A DNA stretch of 64,000 nucleotides. It comes from Streptomyces sp. F63. GTDB taxonomy: Bacteria > Actinomycetota > Actinomycetes > Streptomycetales > Streptomycetaceae. The stretch lies in the NCBI RefSeq assembly GCF_018070345.1, contig NZ_JAGPXX010000008.1:124001-188000 (forward strand), in the 5' to 3' direction. The position numbers and the translations under genes were made by a program. Positions 58,285 through 64,000 of this stretch are shown here, piece by piece (position 1 is the stretch's first letter; the number at the start of each line of letters is the position of its first letter). The notes under the pieces are model-generated. The model was not told the DNA's origin, ran no database searches, and was given only the letters and a program-made list of their open reading frames with translations.

Positions 58285-60039
58285 TCAGCCGGTCTCCTCC
58301 CGCCAGCGGTTGGTGATCGGCAGCCGCCGGTCCTTGCCGAAGCCCTTGGCGGAGATCTTGGTGCCCGGCGGGTACTGGCGCCGCTTGTACTCCGCCGCGT
58401 CCACCATCCGCAGCACCCGGGCGACCAGCTCCGCGTCGAAGCCCGCGGCGACGATCTCCTCGCGGCCGGCGTCCCGGTCGACGTACAGCTCCAGGATGCG
58501 GTCGAGGACGTCGTAGTCCGGCAGGGAGTCGGTGTCCACCTGGCCGGGGCGCAGCTCGGCGCTGGGCGGCTTGCTGATGGAGTTCTCGGGGATCGGCGGG
58601 GTCTGGCCGCGCTCCTCGGCGGCCCGGTTGCGCCAGCGCGCGAGGCGGAACACCGAGGTCTTGTAGACGTCCTTGATCGGGCCGTAGGCGCCGACGGAGT
58701 CGCCGTAGAGGGTGGAGTAGCCGCAGGCCAGCTCGGACTTGTTGCCCGGCGCCAGGACGATGTGGCCCTCCTGGTTGGAGAGCGCCATCAGCAGGGTGCC
58801 GCGCAGCCGGGCCTGGAGGTTCTCCTCCGCGAGGCCGGTGAGTCCCAGCGACTCCATATAGGCGTCGAACATCGGGCCGATCGGGACGGTGCGGAAGGTG
58901 AGTCCCGTGCGCTTCGCCAGGTCGGCCGCGTCGCTCCTGGAGTGCTCGGAGGAGTAGCGGGACGGCATGGAGACGCCGTGCACGTTGGCGGCGCCGAGTG
59001 CGTCGCAGGCGATGGCGGCGACGAGCGCGGAGTCGATGCCTCCGGAGAGCCCGAGAATGACGCTGCGGAAGCCGTTCTTGGCGACGTAGGCGCGCAGGCC
59101 GACGACGAGGGCCGAGTAGACCTCCTCGTCGTCGCCGAGGCGGTCGGCGTAGCCGGCGGTCAGCTCGGGCTCGTAGCGGGGCAGCGGGTCCTCGCTGATG
59201 ACGGCGTGCTCCACCCGCAGCCCGTCCCCGGCGGTGCCGGAGGGGATCGCGCCGGCGGCGGGCAGGTCGAGGTCGACCAGCACGCAGCCCTCGGAGAACT
59301 GCGGGGCGCGGACGATCACTTCGCCGCGGGCGTCCACGACGATGGAGTCGCCGTCGAACACCAGGTCGTCCTGGCCGCCGATCATCGCCAGATAGGCCGT
59401 GGTGCAGCCGGCCTCCTGGGCGCGCTTGCGGACCAGTTCCAGGCGGGTGTCGTCCTTCTCCCGCTCGTACGGGGAGGCGTTGACGGAGAGCAGCAGGCCG
59501 GCGCCGACCGCACGGGCGGCGGGGACCCGGCCGCCGTCCTGCCAGAGGTCCTCGCAGATGGCGAGGGCCACATCAATGCCGTGTACACGGATGACGGGCA
59601 GGGTCTCGCCGGGGACGAAGTAGCGGAACTCGTCGAAGACGCCGTAGTTGGGAAGGTGGTGCTTGGCGTAGGTCAGCACGATCCCGCCGCGGTACAGCAC
59701 GGCGGCCGCGTTCCGCGGGGCGCCGGCGGGCTGCCCATAGCGCGGCTGCGCCTGCTCGGAGCGGTCCAGGTAGCCGACGACGACGGGCACCTCGCCCAGG
59801 CCGCCGGCCTGCAGCCGGGCCGCGAGCGAGGCGAGGGCGGCGCGGCTGGCCTCGACGAACGAGCGGCGCAGCGCCAGGTCCTCGACGGGGTAGCCGGTCA
59901 GCGCCATCTCCGGGAACGCCACGAGGTGGGCGCCCTGCTCGACGGAGTGCCGGGTCCAGTTGAGGATCGACTCGGCGTTCGCGGCGAGGTCGCCGACGGT
60001 CGAGTCGATCTGATTCAGTGCGAGGCGAAGTTGGGGCAC
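58285..60039 (-). CDS. nadE: Glutamine-dependent NAD+ synthetase
   Basis: A 584-aa bifunctional enzyme that amidates deamido-NAD using glutamine. The N-terminal nitrilase domain has Glu in FPEMALTGYPVEDL, Lys in TYAKHHLPNYGVFDE and Cys in LAICEDLWQDGG; the C-terminal synthetase has the P-loop LGLSGGIDSALVAAIA and TGNKSE-like APGNKSELACGYSTLYGD. GTG 60039 (PQLRLALNQ) is preferred: TAGACT ends 7 nt before it, suggesting a leaderless mRNA. GTG 60057 is an alternative. Confidence 0.93.
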   Translation of the reverse strand: MPQLRLALNQIDSTVGDLAANAESILNWTRHSVEQGAHLVAFPEMALTGYPVEDLALRRSFVEASRAALASLAARLQAGGLGEVPVVVGYLDRSEQAQPRYGQPAGAPRNAAAVLYRGGIVLTYAKHHLPNYGVFDEFRYFVPGETLPVIRVHGIDVALAICEDLWQDGGRVPAARAVGAGLLLSVNASPYEREKDDTRLELVRKRAQEAGCTTAYLAMIGGQDDLVFDGDSIVVDARGEVIVRAPQFSEGCVLVDLDLPAAGAIPSGTAGDGLRVEHAVISEDPLPRYEPELTAGYADRLGDDEEVYSALVVGLRAYVAKNGFRSVILGLSGGIDSALVAAIACDALGAANVHGVSMPSRYSSEHSRSDAADLAKRTGLTFRTVPIGPMFDAYMESLGLTGLAEENLQARLRGTLLMALSNQEGHIVLAPGNKSELACGYSTLYGDSVGAYGPIKDVYKTSVFRLARWRNRAAEERGQTPPIPENSISKPPSAELRPGQVDTDSLPDYDVLDRILELYVDRDAGREEIVAAGFDAELVARVLRMVDAAEYKRRQYPPGTKISAKGFGKDRRLPITNRWREETG

Positions 60040-60158
60040 GGCCGCCAGTCTAGTCACGGTAATCGTCTCTCTGACGCGATACGGGCCGGGAGAGGCGCGC
60101 TCCACGCCCCTCCCGGCCCCCGTCCACCCGGCCCGGGCCGCTCCAGTACGGTCGGCGC

Positions 60159-60983
60159 ATGAGCACCGCGGCCGTTCCCCGCCACAACCGGGTCAGCCCC
60201 GTCTTCCTGGCGCTGGCCGCCGTCATGGCCGTCTCCGGCTGGGCGCTGTGGAGCCCGGACGCGGTACCGGTGCGCACCGGCCTCCTCGTCTTCCTGTTCG
60301 TCCTCTCGGGCTGGGTGGTCTCGCTCTCCCTGCACGAGTACGCCCATGCCCGGACGGCCCTGCACAGCGGCGACATCTCCGTCGGCGCCAAGGGGTACCT
60401 CACGCTCAACCCGCTGAAGTACAGCCATGCCCTGCTGAGCATCGTGCTGCCGGTGCTCTTCGTGATCGCGGGCGGGATCGGCCTGCCGGGCGGCGCGGTG
60501 TTCATCGAGCGGGGCCGGATCCCGGGGCGGCTGCGGCACAGCCTGATCTCGGCGGCCGGGCCGCTCACCAATGTGCTCTTCGCGGTCGCCCTGACCGCCC
60601 CGTTCCGGCTGGACGCGCTGGACGGCGTACCGCTCGCCTTCCGCTGCGCCCTCGCCTTCCTGGCGCTGCTCCAGGTGACGGCCGCGGTCCTCAACTTCCT
60701 GCCGGTACCGGGCCTGGACGGCTACGGCGTCATCGAGCCCTGGCTGTCGCGGGGAGCCCGGCGGCAGCTGGACCAGGTCGCGCCGTTCGGGCTGCTGGTG
60801 GTCTTCGCGCTGCTGTGGGTGCCGGAGGTCAACCGGGTCTTCTTCGGCACGGTGGACGCCCTGCTGGCCGGGCTCGGCGTGAGCGGGTTCGAGACGGCGC
60901 TGGGCCTGGAGTGGTTCCGTTTCTGGGAGGGCGAACCGGACGGCGGCTGGTTCCGCTACGAGGAGACCGCACCCCTGGGCTGA
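60159..60983 (+). CDS. Site-2 protease (M50) family membrane metalloprotease
   Basis: A 274-aa protein with about six helices. The zinc motif HEYAH is in SLSLHEYAHARTALHSGD and the third ligand region is LPVPGLDGYGVIEPWL. There is no PDZ domain, as in short rhomboid-like S2P members of actinobacteria. It probably cleaves membrane proteins within the bilayer; targets are unknown. TACGGT ends 6 nt before ATG 60159. Confidence 0.88.
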   Translation: MSTAAVPRHNRVSPVFLALAAVMAVSGWALWSPDAVPVRTGLLVFLFVLSGWVVSLSLHEYAHARTALHSGDISVGAKGYLTLNPLKYSHALLSIVLPVLFVIAGGIGLPGGAVFIERGRIPGRLRHSLISAAGPLTNVLFAVALTAPFRLDALDGVPLAFRCALAFLALLQVTAAVLNFLPVPGLDGYGVIEPWLSRGARRQLDQVAPFGLLVVFALLWVPEVNRVFFGTVDALLAGLGVSGFETALGLEWFRFWEGEPDGGWFRYEETAPLG

Positions 60984-61348
60984 CCGGCCGGGCGCCCGTG
61001 GGCGGCCTCGCCGGCCCGGTGTCGCCTCCTCACCGGGGGGGGTGAGCGCGATGTCGAAGGCGTCCTCGGGGGCGCCGGTCGGCGCCGCCACGGAGTCGCG
61101 GAGCACGGCCTCCGCGCCGGGCAGCGTCCCCGGCCGGGTGACCCCCACCACACCGATGGGCGGCTTCCGGCCGTGCTTCCGGCGTTCCGCGTCGACCCGC
61201 AGTCCTTCCGTCCGGCCGTCCGGCCGTCCGGCCGTACCGGCCGTACCGGCCGTACCTTCGGCGAGCACGCGGGTCTCACGGCGGCTCGCGAAGCGGCCGG
61301 GCCGGGCCGGGCATCCGGCCCGGGAGTCCGGTCCCCGGCCGCGGGCGG
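60984..61348. other. Intergenic region with short tandem repeats
   Basis: No gene could be supported. Around 61210-61255 CCGGCCGT occurs repeatedly in 8-bp and then 9-bp spacing. A minus-strand frame reading PPIGVVGVTRPGTLPGAEAVLRD looks partly protein-like but matches no family I know. Confidence 0.4.
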
Positions 61349-61540
61349 TCAGGCGGCGGGGTGCTGCGCCGCCGCGCGCTGGGCCCTGGCCCTGCGGAAC
61401 TGGAACCAGGCCATGTTGGAGGAGATGCCCGCCATCATGACCCAGAGGATGCCCAGCCAGTTCCCCTCCACGAAGGAGACCACGGCCGCGGCGGTGGCGA
61501 GCAGGCAGACGGCGAGCGAGAAGAGGGCGAGGCGGGGCAT
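61349..61540 (-). CDS. Small conserved membrane protein
   Basis: A 63-aa protein, ATG 61540 (MPRLALFSLAVCLLATAAAVVSF), with two helices: LALFSLAVCLLATAAAVVSF and GILWVMMAGISSNMAWF, then a basic tail (RRARAQRAAA). Such small proteins are conserved in streptomycetes, with no known function. Confidence 0.65.
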   Translation of the reverse strand: MPRLALFSLAVCLLATAAAVVSFVEGNWLGILWVMMAGISSNMAWFQFRRARAQRAAAQHPAA

Positions 61541-61634
61541 GGCGGTCGGCTCCTCGGAGGGGCGGGTGCGACGTACCCGGCCATTGTCCCCCACGGCTCC
61601 CGGGGCCCCTCTCCCCCGCCCCCTTCGCGGCCCG

Positions 61635-61692
61635 GCCCTGCCCGGTCCTGCCCGGTCCTGCCCGGTCCTGCCCTGCCCGGCCCTGCCCGGCC
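61635..61692. repeat. 10-bp tandem repeat (CCTGCCCGGT-type)
   Basis: Five to six imperfect copies of a 10-bp unit lie between the npdG stop and the start region of the small membrane protein gene. Confidence 0.75.
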
Positions 61693-61716
61693 GCCGCGCG
61701 CCGGACCCCGCCGGTC

Positions 61717-62421
61717 TCAGATGTCGGTGACCCGCAGGCCGGCGTGGGCCCTGTACCGGCGGTTCACGGAGATCAGGTTGGCGACGAGCGACTCCACCTG
61801 GTGGGCGTTGCGCAGCCGGCCCGCGAAGACGCCGCGCATCCCGGGAATGCGTCCCGCCAGGGCCTGCACGATCTCGCAGTCGGCCCGCACCTCGCCGAGC
61901 ACCATCACATCGGTGTCGATCTTCTCGATCGCCGGGTCCTTCAGAAGGACGGCCGAGAGGTGGTGGAACGCCGCGGTGACCCGGGACTCCGGGAGCAGGG
62001 CGGCCGCCTGCTCGGCCGCGCTGCCCTCCTCGGGCCTGAGCGCGTAGGCGCCCTTCTTGTCGAAGCCGAGCGGGTTGACGCAGTCCACGACGAGCTTGCC
62101 CGCGAGCTCGCCGCGGAGCTCCGCGAGGGTCGCCGCGTGTCCGTCCCACGGCACCGCGACGATCACGACGTCACTGCGCCGGGCGCACTCGGCGTTGCCC
62201 GCGCCCTCGACGCCGTGACCGAGCTCACGGGCGGCGGTCTCCGCCCGCTCGGCGGACCGGGAGCCGATGATCACCTTCTGCCCCGCCCGGGCCAGCCGGT
62301 AGGCGAGGCCGCGGCCCTGGTCGCCCGTGCCGCCGAGGACGCCGACCACCAGGCCCGAGACGTCGGGGAGCTCCCAGGGGTCCTTGGCGGGGGCCTTCTG
62401 CGCTGCGTCGGTGGAGTTCAT
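61717..62421 (-). CDS. npdG: NADPH-dependent F420 reductase
   Basis: A 234-aa oxidoreductase moving hydride between NADPH and coenzyme F420. The Rossmann fold is GLVVGVLGGTGDQGRGLAYRLARAGQKVIIGSRSAERA; later parts are SDVVIVAVPWDGHAATLAEL, VVDCVNPLGFDKKG, VTAAFHHLSAVLL and GRLRNAHQVESLVANLISVNRRYRAHAGLRVTDI. ATG 62421 was chosen. It supplies F420H2 for reductases typical of actinobacteria. Confidence 0.92.
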   Translation of the reverse strand: MNSTDAAQKAPAKDPWELPDVSGLVVGVLGGTGDQGRGLAYRLARAGQKVIIGSRSAERAETAARELGHGVEGAGNAECARRSDVVIVAVPWDGHAATLAELRGELAGKLVVDCVNPLGFDKKGAYALRPEEGSAAEQAAALLPESRVTAAFHHLSAVLLKDPAIEKIDTDVMVLGEVRADCEIVQALAGRIPGMRGVFAGRLRNAHQVESLVANLISVNRRYRAHAGLRVTDI

Positions 62422-62560
62422 GACAGCGATCCTGTCACACCCGTCCCGGCACTTCGACACCCCCGGTTCTCCCCTCCGGGGCCCCCGGGGACCACCTTTT
62501 CGGGGGAAGTCCGCCCGGCCGGCGGGCGGAGGGTTCCGCGGCTGGTACAGGATGCGCGCC

Positions 62561-63196
62561 ATGGACGCCGTACGCGTGGCCCTGCTCCGCGAAGTGCTCG
62601 CCGGGACCGCCTGGCTGGACGCCACCCGGCGGTTCGCCGGGGCGCTGCGGCACTGTGTCGACCGGCGCGGCGGCGGACTGCTGCTGACGGGCGGCGCGGA
62701 GTACGAGCCCTGGCACCTGGCCGCCCACCTCGACGACGAGGCGGCCTGGTCCGGACTGCCGCAGCTCTCTCCCACGCTGGTGCGGCACCGGGTGCGGCCG
62801 GGAGAGCCCGCCCACCTGGCGGTCGGGCCCGCCCGGCTGGAGGCGGTGCGGCGGGGCGAGACCCTGCTGGTCGTCACACCGGAAGCACCGGGAGAGCACC
62901 TGCTGGAGCGGGTGCGCGGCGCCCGCCGCGCCGGGGCGACCGTGCTGGCCGTGGACGGCGGTGACCGTGACCTGCGGTCGCTGGCGCACGAGACGCTGAC
63001 CGCCCCGGGCGCCGGGGCGGGGACGGCGGCGGGGACGGTGCCGGCCGCGGTGCTGGGCCTCGACACCGTGCAGCATCTGGTGAGCGCGGCGGCCGGGGAG
63101 AACGGTCTGCCCGGGCCGCGCGGCCGGCGCCGCTTCCGGGACCGGCTCTCCCGGCTCGCGGGGGAACTGCTGACCCCGCCACCGGCCCGCTGGTAG
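62561..63196 (+). CDS. Conserved hypothetical actinobacterial protein (SIS-like region)
   Basis: A 211-aa protein, ATG 62561. The middle (GETLLVVTPEAPGEHLLERVRGARRAGATVLAVDGGDRDLRSLAHETLTAP) resembles a SIS-type sugar-phosphate-binding segment, but the rest matches nothing I recognise. No signal or transmembrane segment. Divergent from npdG; CAGGAT lies 7 nt before the ATG. Confidence 0.7.
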   Translation: MDAVRVALLREVLAGTAWLDATRRFAGALRHCVDRRGGGLLLTGGAEYEPWHLAAHLDDEAAWSGLPQLSPTLVRHRVRPGEPAHLAVGPARLEAVRRGETLLVVTPEAPGEHLLERVRGARRAGATVLAVDGGDRDLRSLAHETLTAPGAGAGTAAGTVPAAVLGLDTVQHLVSAAAGENGLPGPRGRRRFRDRLSRLAGELLTPPPARW

Positions 63197-63249
63197 ACCG
63201 CCCGGGCGCCGTCCGCACCGCCCGCACCGTCCGCCGGTCGGGCGCCCGC

Positions 63250-63513
63250 TCAGCCCCGCCCGGGGCCCGGGCCGTTCGCCGTCCCGTCACCGTCACCGTC
63301 ACCGTCGCCGTCGTGCCAGCGCGGGTCGGTCTCCCACTCGGTGTTGCGCTCCGCCGCCGTCTCCATCGCGTGCTCGGCCTCGGGCCGGGTCGCGTACGGG
63401 CCCATGCGGTCCTTGGCCGGGCACTCGGGCCCCTCCTCGACCTTCCCGTGCTTCAGGCAGTAGTACCACTCACCCGCCTTGCCGGCCGGACGGTTCCTGC
63501 TGAACAGCGCCAT
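63250..63513 (-). CDS. Small conserved hypothetical protein with acidic Gly-Asp tail
   Basis: An 87-aa protein, ATG 63513. The core [55 protein letters not shown] is highly conserved in streptomycetes, with two Cys and a His that may bind metal. The tail ([10 protein letters not shown]) is encoded by a 6-bp repeat. It is divergent from map. Function unknown. Confidence 0.75.
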   Translation of the reverse strand: MALFSRNRPAGKAGEWYYCLKHGKVEEGPECPAKDRMGPYATRPEAEHAMETAAERNTEWETDPRWHDGDGDGDGDGTANGPGPGRG

Positions 63514-63602
63514 CGAAGGGCTCCTCTCCTCGCGGCCGCTCCCGGCCGCCGCCGGCGGCCGTCGGGCCGCTCTGCCGCTCATGTTGCCCGAGCGGCCGCG
63601 GA

Positions 63603-63608
63603 TACACT
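63603..63608 (+). promoter_or_regulatory. -10-like box for leaderless map
   Basis: TACACT ends 6 nt before the map ATG and there is no ribosome site between them. Confidence 0.4.
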
Positions 63609-63614
63609 CGCTGC

Positions 63615-64000
63615 ATGTCTGGCCAGTCGCTCCTTGTCCCCGGGACGTTGTCCCCCCGCCGTTCCGTGCCCGCCTCCATTCCGCGCCCCGAGTACGTGGG
63701 CAAGGACGCCCCCGCCCCGTACACCGGGTCCGAGGTGCAGGACGCCGAAACGATCGAGCGCATGCGGACCGCGGGGCGCATCGCGGCCCGTGCGATGGAG
63801 GAGGCCGCCCAGCACATCGCACCGGGTGTCACCACCGATGAACTGGACCGGGTGGCGCACGCGTACATGTGCGACCACGGCGCCTACCCCTCGACGCTCG
63901 GCTACCGGGGCTACCCCAAGTCGCTCTGCGCCTCCGTCAACGAGGTCATCTGCCACGGCATCCCCGACTCGACCGTGCTGCGCGACGGGGACATCGTCAA
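63615..64000 (+). CDS. map: Type I methionine aminopeptidase (N-terminal part)
   Basis: The first 128 residues of a methionine aminopeptidase that removes initiator Met. The N-terminus includes [44 protein letters not shown] and the start of the catalytic domain ([23 protein letters not shown] with its active-site His). The gene runs off the window end. Confidence 0.93.
   Translation, partial: MSGQSLLVPGTLSPRRSVPASIPRPEYVGKDAPAPYTGSEVQDAETIERMRTAGRIAARAMEEAAQHIAPGVTTDELDRVAHAYMCDHGAYPSTLGYRGYPKSLCASVNEVICHGIPDSTVLRDGDIV

Overview
The window is chromosomal DNA of a Streptomyces-like high-GC actinomycete. Evidence: strong G/C bias at third codon positions, many GTG starts, ATGA/GTGA translational coupling, a Tat-exported hydrolase, an F420-linked reductase, an actinobacterial GlnE/GlnA2 pair, and a maltose ABC transporter with no ATPase gene of its own, as expected where a shared MsiK-type ATPase is encoded elsewhere. 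No rRNA, tRNA or CRISPR array was seen.

Layout. 0-9.4 kb: end of a DUF1996 secreted protein, a lipoprotein, a GH89 alpha-N-acetylglucosaminidase, two small genes behind a CsoR/CstR-like operator, a TetR regulator, an ArsR-type regulator with an MFS exporter, then decayed DNA with a possible recombinase relic. 9.4-17.5 kb: a 1787-aa amylase-pullulanase fusion and a CBM20 alpha-amylase, both secreted. 17.5-25.8 kb: amidase, a divergent ABC exporter / two-component system, DinB-like protein, membrane protein, and an ECF sigma operon with two membrane proteins. 26-28.7 kb: two paralogous membrane-anchored AbfB (CBM42) proteins with similar promoters. 29-38.4 kb: the maltose/maltodextrin locus, malEFG followed by a GH13 glucosidase and a LacI regulator on the minus strand, and a second GH13-LacI pair on the plus strand. 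The GH13-LacI module therefore exists twice, flanking the transporter. Secreted amylases, importer, intracellular glucosidases and LacI repressors form one starch/maltodextrin system sharing CTTGC/GCAAG operators. 38.4-45.9 kb: PAP2-family protein, HAD phosphatase with a minisatellite tail, glnE with a low-complexity insert, and a PIN / HTH-ImmA(IrrE) toxin-antitoxin-like pair.

46.15-54.16 kb is the standout: an 8.0-kb genomic island inserted at the 3' end of glnA2. The last 28 codons of glnA2 and its terminator are duplicated at the left edge (45992-46149), with a 61-bp perfect match to the intact gene at the right edge. The island carries (i) an AAA ATPase plus a DUF4435/TOPRIM-like protein of clearly lower GC, matching the two-gene PARIS anti-phage system (AriA/AriB); (ii) a GntR regulator with three near-identical palindromic operators and a YdcF-like partner; (iii) a broken IS5-like element with intact terminal repeats; (iv) a tgmABC-type RiPP cluster (precursor, ATP-grasp maturase, PCMT-like methyltransferase). 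I see no integrase gene inside it.

54-64 kb is housekeeping: glnA2, panB, an EEP-family protein, nadE, an M50 protease, npdG, small conserved genes and the start of map. Many genes here have a -10-like TANNNT hexamer 6-8 nt before the start codon, suggesting frequent leaderless transcripts.
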